DNA of 64,000 nucleotides from Bremia lactucae (Eukaryota; Oomycota; Peronosporomycetes; Peronosporales; Peronosporaceae). The DNA lies in the NCBI RefSeq assembly GCF_004359215.1, contig NC_090627.1, forward strand, positions 895,317 through 959,316. The letters run 5' to 3'. Made by a program: the position numbers and the translations under genes. This document shows positions 33,261 through 43,397 of the stretch, in pieces; positions within the stretch are counted from its first letter, which is position 1, and each line of letters begins with the position of its first letter. The notes under the pieces are model-generated. The model was not told the origin of the DNA. It saw only the letters and a list, made by a program, of their open reading frames with translations, and made no database searches.

Positions 33261-33839
33261 GGATTACCATGGCTCAGAAAGTACGAGCCATGTATAAATT
33301 GGCAGCATTAAGTCGCGTCGATGCCGGTCTCTTGCTCATCAGTGGCCACCTGATAAACGTCTTGGAGCGTCCACAAACGTGTGGATGTCGCACAATTGAG
33401 TGCGATGGCCTCACTTGTGGTTCGGTCGTTAGCATGACTGCACAAGACCTTAGTGTGAATACCCAACACATTGTGGAGTTAGATTCCGACGGCTGTGCAC
33501 AGCCCATGCAGCGTCGAAGGTCCACCCTTGTGACGTGGACATAGTTATCGACGGCTTTGCACAAGCACAGGCAGCGTCAAAGTTCGACCACTCGAATAAG
33601 TTGATTGGTACGAAACAAGGATGCTTGCTTGAAAAGCAATATCCGATAAAGTTTAGAACGCCAGTCTATAAGAGACAGTGCGAACTCCTTGATCGACTGT
33701 AGAGTCGATCGTAGAGGATCCCACTGTGGAAGCGCAACCGCAGCTGGAGGCAGTTGGCGAAGATACTCCCTAAAAAAATTTGGGTGGGAATACGTCCCCG
33801 GAATCCTGTGGTCAAAGGTTCCCAGGTACCTTTGGAAAT

Positions 33840-35030
33840 GTTCCAAAGAAGAAACTGAGAGAATCAATGTCTTACTAAACAATGGATCAAGAGTAGGCGC
33901 TAATACACTTGATCTATTAGCGCCTCCGAAGTTAACTTTGGAGATAACTCAACTGCCAGCGCTTGAACCGAAACGGGTTTTGCGTGATCTGCGTAGTGGC
34001 AAAGTCAAGCAGATCTGCGTGCTTGTCACAAATGACAACTACGTAGCCTATATTTGGTCGGCGATAGTATTTCTTGAGAACGAACGGATTCTCAGTAGCT
34101 CATCGATGGACGAAAGTGTTCTCGGTGAGAAGACTCGGATTGAGTGTTTCACATTCCAATCCTGGGAGGCTTTGAAGACAAACCTTTATATAGGATTTAA
34201 AAGAATTCAAGGATGTCTTCACTGAATCAGTACCGTGCGAGTTGCCTAAAGACAAAGGCACTCGACACGAAATCGACCTAATCCCAGGCTCGAAATACTG
34301 TTCATTAAGCGATGGCCATTGCTTCGTGACCAAGTAATAGCGGTCGTCAAATTCTTTGCCGAACGCACAGCAGCGGGCCATGCGAGGGAATCAACTTCCC
34401 CACATAGCTCTCCGACCTTGTCTTCGTAAAGCAACAGGAGGATAGCGGATAGTGCATGTATTCAATAAATTGAACACTGCAACTGTACGGCGCAAACGCC
34501 GATACCACGAATGACGTAATTATTGATGGTATGGCAAAAGTGCTATCTTTTCGTCAATGGATCTGATGGATGAATTCTATTAGATCCGAATGCGTAAACA
34601 AGATATTCCGTTCACATCAGTAAGGACCGTAAGCGGTATTCAATGGGAGTGGCTAGTCATGCCACACGAGCTTAATAATCCCCGTGCGACATTTAACCGA
34701 TGTGTGATTAATCTGTTGAGATCGGTGCGGAATTTCGCAACGAGTTATATTGATGACGTCTTCGTTCTTATCAGAGTCATGACCTAAAAGTTGGATGTTG
34801 AACTACTTCGTAACCACGTCCGAAAGGCTCTTACACTTATGCGGAAGCATAAGTTGTATGCAAATCTCAAGAAGTTTATGTTCGCTGCAAGCAAAATACC
34901 AGTTCTTGTGTGCGTCTTGGATAAGCACGGTGTGCGTCATGATCCGTAAAAGATCAAGGCATCACCGACTGACCTGTGCCAGTCGATGTCAAGGGACTTA
35001 GAAGGCTCCTCGGTTTAGCGGTGTACCTGC
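33840..35030 (+). pseudogene. pol: gypsy reverse transcriptase, element B
   Basis: 33689-34225 covers the linker and RT N-terminus (LLAPPKLTLEITQLPALEPK, SSMDESVLGEKT). 34225-34500 is RT fingers in broken frames. 34590-34787 has DIPFTSVRTVSGIQWEWLVM and the YxDD box SYIDDVFVLI. The thumb (LGGLAVYLHKYSRNYAE-like) follows in another frame. At least four shifts are present. Confidence 0.8.
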
Positions 35031-35039
35031 ACAAGTACT

Positions 35040-35560
35040 CACGCAATTATGCCGAAATTACAGTACATATTTCTTCTTTGTTCAAAACATATGTAAAGTG
35101 GTCATAAAACGCTGGTTGCCAGCGTTTCTTCGAGGGTATCAAGAAAAGCTTGATGCAATTGCCGAGATTGGCGATTGCTGACCAAGACTGACCTTTTCAT
35201 GTGGTCTGTGACGCCAGCGATTTTACAATCGACTGTGCGTTAATGCAATATGACACAGACGGCGCAGAGCGCGTCGTCTATTATCAATCGCGTCAGCTTC
35301 AACCTGTTGAACGCGACTATCCAGTGCATGACAAGGAAAACCTTGCCATGAAATATGCACTGGCTAAGTTTAGGGTCTATCTCTTGGGAGATAGAACGTT
35401 TTTTTGTATATACAGACCACACATCTTTACGCACGGCCGTAAACAGTCAAAACCTTTCGTAAAGAATGGCAAGATGGTTGTCATTCTTCGCGGAGTATAA
35501 CTTATCCGTGAAGTTTAATTAGAGCGACTAAACGTCGTCGCTGATACCCTTCGCGCCGGC
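35040..35560 (+). pseudogene. pol: gypsy RNase H, element B
   Basis: Frame 35201-35500 reads VCDASDFTIDCALMQYDTDG (Asp), HDKENLAMKYALAKFRVYLL (the Glu of DKE kept) and a damaged IYRPHIFTHG in place of IYTDHSSLRT, so the third catalytic Asp is lost. Confidence 0.8.
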
Positions 35561-35699
35561 CCGATTCTGAGCGACTGCGCAAATCAACAGCGCATAAGGC
35601 CACTGCTGCAACAATAAGTGTTTCGTCGTCAACATTACTCGACGACGTTAAAAGAGCTTCTGAAGAAAATAAGACTCTTAGAGGGTTGATGGATTTCCT

Positions 35700-37170
35700 T
35701 TAAAAGTCATCCTAACAATCCTTAAAAGGATTGTCGAAATTGTATCGATCCTCAACAGATCGATATACAACACGCAATGGACTATTGTATAATACAGCCA
35801 TTGCTGGCGACACACCTCGTGTCGTCATCCCTACCCATAACATTTGCGATTAAGCATCAGTGCCACAATGCACTAATAAGTGGTCATTGTAGACGTGAGA
35901 CTACTTATCTCACGACAAGTCGCGACTTCTTTTGGCCACGCCAGTATAAATTCGTCCGCAAGCACATACATACTTGCGAAGTTTGTCAACGGATATGCCC
36001 AGTGCTTCATTCCGTGCTCCGTTACAATCTCTGTCACTTTCGGCAGAGTATTGGCAATCCGTATCTATTGACTTCGTCATCGGATTCCCCGAAGACACCC
36101 ACAAGAAAAATAATATTCTTGGTTTTGTTGACCGTTATAGCAAGATGGTACATCTTACTGTCGTCGCGGAGTCGATCACAGCCAAAGGCCGTGCTCGCGT
36201 CTTTATTGACGCAATATTTCGACCCTGAGTTACCCCGTCAACTGGTCTCAGATCGAGACCATAAATTCGCGGCGGAATTTGACAAACAGTGTTCAAATCA
36301 TTTGGAACACACTTAAAAATGTCAACTTCTGATCATTCTGAAATAGATGGTCAGACGGAGTGTGCTAACCGTATTCTCGAAGAGATACTTCGCGGATACG
36401 TCCACTCTGTTAAGGTTGGAGTGAGTTCTTGCCGATGGTAGAATTTGGCATCAACAATTCGGTGCATGTTTCTACAAAGCATACACCGTTTGTCTTGAAC
36501 GGCTTACGCCACCTTCGTATGCCTACCCTGTTTGTGAGTAAGTCTTATTTAGGGAGGAGGGACTCACTCGAGCAAAGAACCTTTTATCTCTTGCTCATCA
36601 CGCATTAGCCCTAAGGTCAATGCGAAGGATACCAATGTTGAGTTAACTAACATTGAAGTGGACAAATTCAGTAATAACAACAATGATATTACTAACTTAG
36701 ACAACGATGCTGTAAGACAGCATCGAAAACAATATTATTAATGAAACCGATAACACTCTCAATTTTGAGGAGATTGACATTTCCGCAGTGCGAACCGGTC
36801 GCACTGAAAACAAAAATTAAAACCGAGTCAGCATATGAATTCCTGCTGGCTATAGAAGCAGTGGTCCGTTTCGTACAAGATTCCATCGCTGATGCGGTAA
36901 ATCGACAGAAACGGAACTCTGACAAAACTGGAAGAGCAAACATAGGTTTATTTAATGTTAATGACCTAGTCCTACTGTCTTCGGTAAATTTACCAAAGCA
37001 CGTAGTGAAGAATGTGGGCAGTAATAAATAAGTGCTTAGGTATATCGGCCCCTTTCGTGTATAACATCGCCAAGGCAATGCGTACACGATCGATCTGCCT
37101 CGTAGTATGCGTACGCATCCTACATTTTTATGTCGGGCGTCTCCGCCCATACCATCAGTACGAGGCTTCT
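35700..37170 (+). pseudogene. pol: gypsy integrase with GPY/F region, element B
   Basis: Broken frames give the zinc-binding part (CHNALISGHCRRETTYLT, CEVCQRICPV), the catalytic core (WQSVSIDFVIGFPEDT with Asp; VDRYSKMVHLTVVAESITAK; LVSDRDHKFAAEF with Asp; IDGQTECANRILEEI with Glu) and the C-terminal helix and GPY/F region (KTGRANIGLFNVNDLVLLSS, then GPFRV-like and RTHPTFLCRASPP). All three catalytic residues can be found, but in different frames. Confidence 0.82.
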
Positions 37171-37518
37171 GCCGATTCCGGGTTAAAGCGGAACGGTCAA
37201 GGCATCAGCCAAAGCCTGATGATTTCGAGCCAAAGACTTATTGTCTCGAAACAGGGTCTGATTCTCTTGAACCAGACGATCACTCATTTATCCAAGGAAG
37301 AGATCTTCTGACGAGCTGTCAGCAGCTCGTTAGGAAGTGACTGATGGGCGCTTTCGTCCGCCGGCTGATCAGTCGCAACCTACGCTCAATTTGTCAACTG
37401 GTCATGAGACACTTTATCGACCTTCACCGTTAACTCGCGGCGACGGGATCGCTCATGATCAAGATTCCCTCCTTTAAATTATAAATAATGTGAACCAAAT
37501 CACGATGTTGATTCGGGT

Positions 37519-37836
37519 TTGTCAAACGAGGCGAACCCGATCTTTCCTCCCCCTCCACACCCATTGATGGAGTCAGGTGGTGAGAAGCGCAAACGTTCCT
37601 TAAGCCACCGTGAGCGAAAGGGGGTTCGAACGAGTTATCTCGTTCGTTGGCGAGGGTATCCACTCTCTTTTGATAGTTGGGAAGCTCGATCCCAACTATT
37701 ATTGGACGTTCCGGGTCTCGTCCTGCAGCACGACGAGACCTACCCTCTTCGACAAATAGTCCATCAGAGAACGAGCGCTTCCCGCGCTCTAAAAAGATTG
37801 GAGGTTCTACTCCCTGACGCATCTCATAGGAGATGA
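37519..37836 (+). CDS. chromodomain, element B
   Basis: The open frame contains a chromodomain at 37597-37745: RKRSLSHRERKGVRTSYLVR, WRGYPLSFDSWEARSQL, LVLQHDETYP. Compared with family A, the expected V-E-x-I strand at the start is altered, and EA replaces EP after the core Trp. It follows the integrase GPY/F region and would have been fused to it. Confidence 0.78.
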   Translation: MSNEANPIFPPPPHPLMESGGEKRKRSLSHRERKGVRTSYLVRWRGYPLSFDSWEARSQLLLDVPGLVLQHDETYPLRQIVHQRTSASRALKRLEVLLPDASHRR

Positions 37837-37874
37837 GCGTTTTCCAATGGGGATTTTCACGGGAATATGCTTCC

Positions 37875-38877
37875 TTAGGAGCATGACCTGCACCCTTGAA
37901 ACAGCATGGACATTAGTCCCCCATGAGAGGCAAGGATACCTGCCTCTCTAGACAAACGGTGCATTTTAGAGCGTGCACCGACTACTGTCCGTTTCACGGA
38001 CCGTTTACGGAATGCATGTAGCTTATCCAGCCAGATCGCACGGCATATGTTTTGTACATTATGTACAAAGGCTGTCCATGCCTGGAACAAAGGTTTGACA
38101 TCCTTTGCCCGTTTGCTTGTGTACCACCGATACCGGAAAAAGGCATCGACGAAGAATTCCGCTTCATCCCCATCAGGCTTGTGAAGCCTGGATGAGTCGA
38201 ATAGTGGAATATGATATTGATTGTTGGTCATACCAGACCAACGAATGAGGTTTTTCTTAGAGGGTGACCAAGGCTTCTTTTCGGGAGCGAACCGCAACGT
38301 ATTGCGGTTCCTCTCCAGTTGGCTCATATTAACGTTAACGTTAACTTGGCCCTGGGAGCGATCCCTAGATTCACCCTCTTTCCGGTGATGCAAACTAGCA
38401 TCACCAGCAGCACTCTTCCCTTCACGGCCACTTAGTTCCTGGTGACGCATACTAACGTTACCAAAGTGATCATCGCCACTGAGTCATCATCAGATGACTC
38501 CGCACCAAAGAGGTCCGTAGACTAAACAACCTCGTCATCATCTCTTTGATAGTCACGTTAGAACCCAAAGGTTTAACGGACTCGGCCTTCTCAGTCGGGC
38601 GATGCAGGTGACTTGGACCAGTCTCCTACAATTGGTGTAGCGGGTGACTTGTCCCCGTCACCTGCAATGTCATCAACAGATGACATACCCATAATCACCT
38701 CCAAGTAGGAGGTGACATATTCACCGCAGTAAACGCATTAGAGTCTACTGAAACATTTGCCTTACTGACAGCAACAAAGATCCGTGCAGCTGCCACCTTA
38801 GCGGACTCGCGGTCCACGCGCACAATATCTTGATTAAAAATAAAATGCAAAAAAATCGGTATCTTGATTAAAACCAA
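37875..38877 (-). pseudogene. antisense ORF between pol and 3' LTR, element B
   Basis: The best open part is 38450-37875 (191 residues). It has RFAPEKKPWSPSKKNLIRWS, PLFDSSRLHKPDGDEAEFFV, DAFFRYRWYTSKRAKDVKPL, FQAWTAFVHNVQNICRAIWL and RKRSVKRTVVGARSKMHRLS. An N-terminal part (38877-38695) and an acidic Ser/Asp part (about 38560-38480, AESSDDDS) lie upstream in other frames. The order matches the reverse-strand ORFs of family A. It is basic and helical in the C-terminal half with no membrane segment. The protein is not recognised. Confidence 0.65.
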
Positions 38878-38951
38878 TAATATTAATTACAAGGAATTAC
38901 TTAATAATCTTTCCGGTCGCCCTACATTAATCATAATAGTGACTATTAAAT

Positions 38952-38964
38952 AAGGGGGGGGTGA
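38952..38964 (+). other. polypurine tract of B
   Basis: AAGGGGGGGGTGA lies immediately before the 3' LTR. Confidence 0.75.
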
Positions 38965-39450
38965 TGTAATGGGGTGTCTCGTTACATAAGTATTATTTCC
39001 TATAAGAGAAATTAAGCAAAGAAGTACAAAATCATTATCATTTTTTAATGTTGACTTAAATAGATTAAATAATACCAAATTTGATATTACTGATGCAATA
39101 AGGCATTAGCTCTCTTGATTGGTTGATTTAAGTCTAAATCAATCCCGCCAATCGTTTCAAGACACGATTGTGCGACGCGCAAAGAGGCGCCATACTTAGC
39201 TAGATATCAATATAATAAGTTCAGTAATAGATTGAAGATCGTTGCGTAGGAAACTAAATATATCAATACAGTTTTACTTTTCCCTGATTCTAATCCATTG
39301 AATTACCTTTGGTAGCTTAAGACCCTTAGCTACGAAGATCCCTTCCTCTATACTATTATGTACGTGAAGTTTCGAGGCACCCTACCTACACTGTAATCAG
39401 TGTAAGGTTAACTAGTACTGATCAGTACTAGTGAAAGGTCCCCCGTTACA
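38965..39450 (+). repeat. 3' LTR of element B
   Basis: It starts TGTAATGGGGTGTCTCGTTA and ends CCCCGTTACA. The first 22 bp hold the same short inverted pair (GTAA...TTAC) as family A. It pairs with 31212-31690. Confidence 0.9.
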
Positions 39451-40350
39451 TGTACGTTATGTACCCCTCGGTACTGGGTGTGGGGCACTGCACTCATTGG
39501 CATAGTGACCTAACTTTGACAGCGACTGCATCCCTGCAATCGCTTATTGTTCGAAAAGCTAGGTCTCTCGCTTTCGACGTAAGATAGGTCCAAAGGTTCT
39601 GGACCTCCAAGATCTTGTCGTCTTTGAGGACGATATGATGACGAGCTAGCTTGAGCCTGTCTCAAATTAAAGTCGTCTTGTTCCGCAACAGATATTTTTT
39701 TTTCAAGCGTATCCAGTTCCAAGCGGAACAGGTGGGTCTTTAGGGGACCATCCTTTGACCTTGCATGAACACCGTAATCAACGTGTGTTCCTGGACTGGT
39801 TTGTTCGTGATACAACTCGCTAAGAGTCGTATGTGCTGGGCATAAGCGTGAATATCACGCTTGCCTTGCTTTAGTTTCAAAAGCTCTGATCGATCTCTGA
39901 GCTCAGTCTCAAGTTAAAGTCATCTTCTTTCGCAACAAATATTGTTTTTTTCAAGCGTATCCAGTTCCAAGTGAAAGAGGCGGGTCTTGAGGGGACCATC
40001 CGTAAGACCTTGCATGAATGCCGTAATCAACGTGTGTTCCTGGACTGGTTTGTTCGTGATACAACTCGCTAAGAGTCGTATGTGCTGGGCATAAGCGTAA
40101 ACATCACGCTTGCCTTGCTTTAGTTCCAAAAGCTTTGATCGATCTCTGAGCTCAGCCCTAGGCGGTGTAAACGTCTGTTTAAGCCGGACTTTATAAGCCT
40201 CTAGCGAGCCATATGATTCGCGCAACATGATGCCTAGTGCACAAGTTTTGGCACGATATGCCACATTTGATTGAGCAAATGCGATTTGCATTTGCTCGTT
40301 GACGATGTGACAAGCCTTTTATATCGTCCAATTCGACGAATCACCTTAAA
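39451..40350 (-). pseudogene. gag: gypsy gag, copy A2, right part with internal duplication
   Basis: Frames 39920-40291 and 39510-39815 carry the capsid: MLRESYGSLEAYKVRLKQTF, DVYAYAQHIRLLASCITNKP, then AFMQGLTDGPLKTRLFHLEL. The stretch from the NKPVQEHTLIT region to LDTLEK occurs twice (39690-39900 and 39935-40140), a local tandem duplication. The zinc knuckle at the left end is cut by the B insertion. Confidence 0.78.
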
Positions 40351-40706
40351 TCTAACATGAACATGTCAGATGTTAATGGAAGTACGCATCACGTTTCGCG
40401 TAATAGCTACTCCTTTCTAGGTGATATAGAAAGAAGTGCGGTCGAACGAATGAGTTCGACCGTAGGGTATGATGCTATCCTGGCCATGCTGTCCGGTTTG
40501 GACAGAGAAGCCCTCCGTTCAGCCATCGCCAAGTTCATACAACCTGAACTTGACGAGGCGAAGGAGATATAGCCTTGCTTAATCAGCTCATAACAGGAGA
40601 ACTGTTGAGGTTGCAACAGGTACAGACCCCTGTACCTGGGATGACGCACATGTGTCGTCCCGAAACCTTAAATATAGACATCTCTAAGTATGATGGAGTC
40701 GAAGGA
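40351..40706 (+). pseudogene. gag: inverted gag N-terminus, copy A2
   Basis: The plus strand reads MNMSDVNGSTHHVSRNSYSF, SSTVGYDAILAMLSGLDREA and IAKFIQPELDEAKEI. This is the gag start, but it lies opposite to the gag and LTR that flank it. In A3 and A1 the same part is collinear with gag. Breakpoints are near 40351 and 40706. Confidence 0.75.
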
Positions 40707-40747
40707 TAGAACTGTGGTCCTTCCGCTGACCAATAAGTGATACCAGG

Positions 40748-41184
40748 TGTAACGGAGCGCTGCCGACTTGTAATGCTTCAGTATAAGTCCACTTCGCACT
40801 GCTTCAGTGCAAGTGGTGCCAGCCACACGTGATTCACGTACCCTAGTACGTGCAGAGGAAGACTCTTTAAAATACTTGCTTTAAAAGAGGGTTAATTGTA
40901 AACTGTATTTTTTAATGAAGTATTTCTGTTTCTATCTATTTAATACTAACTTAATTATAAACTTATACAAAACATGTTATAAAGTCTTCTCTCTCTCTCT
41001 TTGCGCGCGTCCATTGCTGAATAAACCGCGGAGCAAGTAGATATAATGGCCTGTATCTACTAATAAATAAGCTTTTCGTATGTTACTATGTAAAGTAATA
41101 TTTCCAAAATACGATCTACCTTTTAGATAATATATTTAGGAACAACCTTTCATTATTAATTGAATGTTACGATACACCCCGTTT
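40748..41184 (-). repeat. 5' LTR of A2
   Basis: It runs from TGTAACGGAGCGCTGCC to ACGATACACCCCGTT. The primer-site leader adjoins at 40710-40747, partly rearranged. It marks the boundary of the repeat block with the host gene island. Confidence 0.85.
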
Positions 41185-41346
41185 CTGATCTCAGAAACAC
41201 GGTGAAGAATTCTGCAAGTTATAACAATAAAGATGAAATATAGTATTACAACACAGCAACTTTGTCGTTGTTTTTTATTTCTATCATGCTCAATACTTTA
41301 ATCAAGTGTGTACTTTAAAGTAAGTTTCCGCATCCTTCAACTCGAT

Positions 41347-42195
41347 TTAAAATATCCACAAAATTCGTTTCCGCGGAAGTTGTTCTTTCAACGCAAGTTT
41401 GCGTTGTTCTAAATGGGCAATTTCTTCATCCGCCTCATCAATATCACGGCCCGAATACTTGGACTCTTCCAGTGCCGCTTGTTGCGACCGGATCTCATCA
41501 ATCTGTAGCCGAAGTTCCGTGACCGAATCGACCGACTTATTACTTTTGAGTATGCGAGCAGCGCTTCCCCACGTGACACGAGGGGCTGGTGGCCACGCCT
41601 CCTGTGCTGTAGGCACCCTTGTCTTCGCCTTGTCTTCGCCTTCCTCGGCAAACGTGATGCTCACGACACGGTCATTTGCAGACGGAGGCAATTGTTGCAA
41701 TGCAAGCGCTTCGATTTCGTCCTGACGTGCGGTGCCTGGCACTTGAAACCGCACGTTTTGACCTGATTGCAGCGTCGCGACGACTGTGACCGCTGCAAAA
41801 CGTGGGAAAATAACTTGTCAGTCCTCGTAGGTCGAGTAGTGGAGCTGCTAGAGCCACGTACTTTCATTAATTAGCTCCTCGATGGATCCTAAAGGGCCAA
41901 TATCTTCGCGCTTGGCTAATTCTAGTAAGGACTCATTTAGTGGCACATAGGCATTAATGGCACTGATGAGATCCGGATAACGGTCATTAAAGTGATTATA
42001 GAATTCATCGTCCGTCCGCAAGTTGTATACGAATACACCGGCAATAGTCCCCGGAATGCCCAGCATGATGCCAGTTGTATACCAGAAATAGCGTGCAAAT
42101 GGAGGCGAAGACGGTTTGCCATCTATCGCAACAGACGATACGAAGCGGGTAAAGCGTGGCTGCCATGCACGCAGTAGAGGCCGCCACAGTACCAT
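41347..42195 (-). CDS. membrane protein with C-terminal coiled coil, two exons
   Basis: Exon 1 is 42195-41862 and exon 2 is 41792-41347. A 69-nt intron (41861-41793) with GTACGT donor and TTTTGCAG acceptor joins them in frame; without splicing the first frame stops six codons beyond the donor. The product is 259 residues. The N-terminus is basic and lacks acidic residues (like a mitochondrial targeting sequence), one membrane segment lies at about residues 36-58 (TTGIMLGIPGTIAGVFVY), and the C-terminal 70 residues form a Glu/Lys-rich coiled coil. I do not recognise the family; a mitochondrial inner-membrane protein is a guess. It is divergent from the small gene at 42302, with 106 bp between starts. 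Confidence 0.72.
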
Positions 42196-42301
42196 TTACG
42201 CTCCGTGGCCAAACAAAATGGGAGTTAAGCGACAAAAGGATGAGAAAAAAGAGTAATTTAGATTGTTGGTTATTTTTTGCCAATCAGTTGCATCAGTCAA
42301 G

Positions 42302-42445
42302 ATGGACAACGGGAAGGTATCCGTGTCGTACGCTTCGGGCGCCTACGTCGCCGGTTTCATGATCCTGTTGCTTGGTGTCGTGTTGCCGATGGTGTACATG
42401 GTACTACAGAACAAGAAGGCATTTAATGCGGTGCGACGAGACTAA
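42302..42445 (+). CDS. 47-residue single-pass membrane protein
   Basis: From ATG 42302 the frame gives a 47-residue protein with one membrane segment (about residues 15-35, AGFMILLLGVVLPMVYMVLQ), a basic tail (KKAFNAVRRD) and a short polar N-terminus. The frame is open upstream to 42263, but the shorter start gives the more typical small tail-anchored shape. It shares a short promoter region with the gene on its left. The family is not recognised, and expression is unproven. Confidence 0.55.
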   Translation: MDNGKVSVSYASGAYVAGFMILLLGVVLPMVYMVLQNKKAFNAVRRD

Positions 42446-42684
42446 AATAATGCAAGAAGAAACGAAGATCACTGCTTCATTAAATTGACAAAGGCTCAGC
42501 TAAAATTCATCCTATTTTGTACGAAAGGTGGCTACATCTCGGAGACAAAGTAACTCGTACAGAAGAAAAAATCAATTGCAATGTCGTGAATTTCGAGTTT
42601 ATGTTTTCTTTTTTTCTATTACAAATGGTTTGTTAAAAGTTATTCAAGGGTACCGTGGTTGCTTTCCAGCCCGTCAATAGTTTG

Positions 42685-43188
42685 TTACGGCAACTTCTTT
42701 TCCATAATGGCATTGCCCGCGGCATCTTTGCCATGAATCTCAATGTGTTGCACCTTTGGCATACCCCACGAAGACGTCGAGAGAACATACACACGTTCGA
42801 GTATGCAGCCTTCTTGACCGTTAATGGAGCCACGGCCCACGGGTTTCCCATCAACGAGCGAGAGGTAGACGACACGATCTTTAAGGGACGTGAGCGTCAC
42901 CTCGTACTCTCCCGGGTGGCCCGCGCGCGGCTTCACGGACGCTCCGTACGCCGTGTTCCGCTCAATCATATTCAAATCCTCACGAGGGGTTCCGTCCTGC
43001 TCAAACATGATCCAGTAGACGTCCAACGGCTTCTCCGGGTCTAACGTGCCATCTTCGCGAATATTTGCCGCGTACACGACGACATTTTTATTTTTGTTGC
43101 GGTAGACCACAAACGCCACATTTTCGTTGTATTTTTCAGCAATAAGTGGCAACGGATTGTTTTCCACCTTGGAGAAATCAAGTGACAT
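42685..43188 (-). CDS. DUF4833-type protein
   Basis: I chose the start at 43188 (MSLDFSKVENNPLPLIAEKY); the upstream extension of the frame is poly-A/T-derived and Phe-rich. The 167-residue product is soluble and beta-rich. Features that point to the DUF4833 family are FVVYRNKNKNVVVYAANI, LDPEKPLDVYWIMFEQDG and MIERNTAYGASVK. The biochemical role of the family is unknown. It is divergent from CDC45 with 209 bp between starts. Confidence 0.75.
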   Translation of the reverse strand: MSLDFSKVENNPLPLIAEKYNENVAFVVYRNKNKNVVVYAANIREDGTLDPEKPLDVYWIMFEQDGTPREDLNMIERNTAYGASVKPRAGHPGEYEVTLTSLKDRVVYLSLVDGKPVGRGSINGQEGCILERVYVLSTSSWGMPKVQHIEIHGKDAAGNAIMEKKLP

Positions 43189-43374
43189 TGTAGCAACAGG
43201 TGATGGCAAAAAAAAAAAAATACGGTTCAAACAGTGGCCACGGAGGAAGAAACACAAGTGAACGAACACAGTGCCTACGTGGAGCGGTTACAAAAATAAA
43301 GAAAAAGGTTTACTTCCGTACATAAAGTCATAAAAAAAAAACGTGTAAGATGCGAACTTAAGCAAACAAAAAAT

Positions 43375-43382
43375 GGCGGGAA
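43375..43382 (+). promoter_or_regulatory. E2F-like site upstream of CDC45
   Basis: GGCGGGAA, the core of the E2F/DP binding site, lies 15 bp upstream of the CDC45 ATG. CDC45 is an E2F target in animals and plants. Whether oomycetes use it is inference. Confidence 0.4.
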
Positions 43383-43397
43383 CGTATTCGTAGTTTC

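Larger units (their letters stand above)
31212..39450 (+). mobile_element. Ty3/gypsy chromovirus element B, complete but decayed
   Basis: Two full-length LTRs (31212-31690, 38965-39450) flank gag, protease, RT, RNase H, integrase, chromodomain and a reverse-strand ORF, with primer site and polypurine tract in place. The LTRs differ at many positions (by eye roughly one in seven), so the insertion is old. It sits within the gag gene of copy A2. No obvious 5-bp target duplication remains. Confidence 0.9.
27163..41184 (-). mobile_element. Ty3/gypsy chromovirus copy A2, split by nested element B
   Basis: On the minus strand, from right to left: LTR (40748-41184), gag (39451-40706, part inverted), then after the nested B element gag tail (31060-31211), protease, RT, RNase H, integrase core and a 44-bp LTR remnant at 27163. 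The integrase C-terminus and chromodomain are deleted: integrase joins the reverse-strand ORF directly near 28011. Flanks of B (31190-31211 and 39451-39540) together rebuild one continuous gag sequence when compared with A3 (61205-61320). Confidence 0.85.

Noticed and set aside
41399..41725. 108-residue plus-strand Ser/Ala-rich ORF
   Set aside because: Shadow of the Glu/Lys-rich coiled-coil exon on the other strand.
42156..42362. plus-strand ORF across the start of the two-exon gene
   Set aside because: Overlaps the coding exon antisense and has no recognisable features; the 47-residue frame at 42302 is a better candidate.
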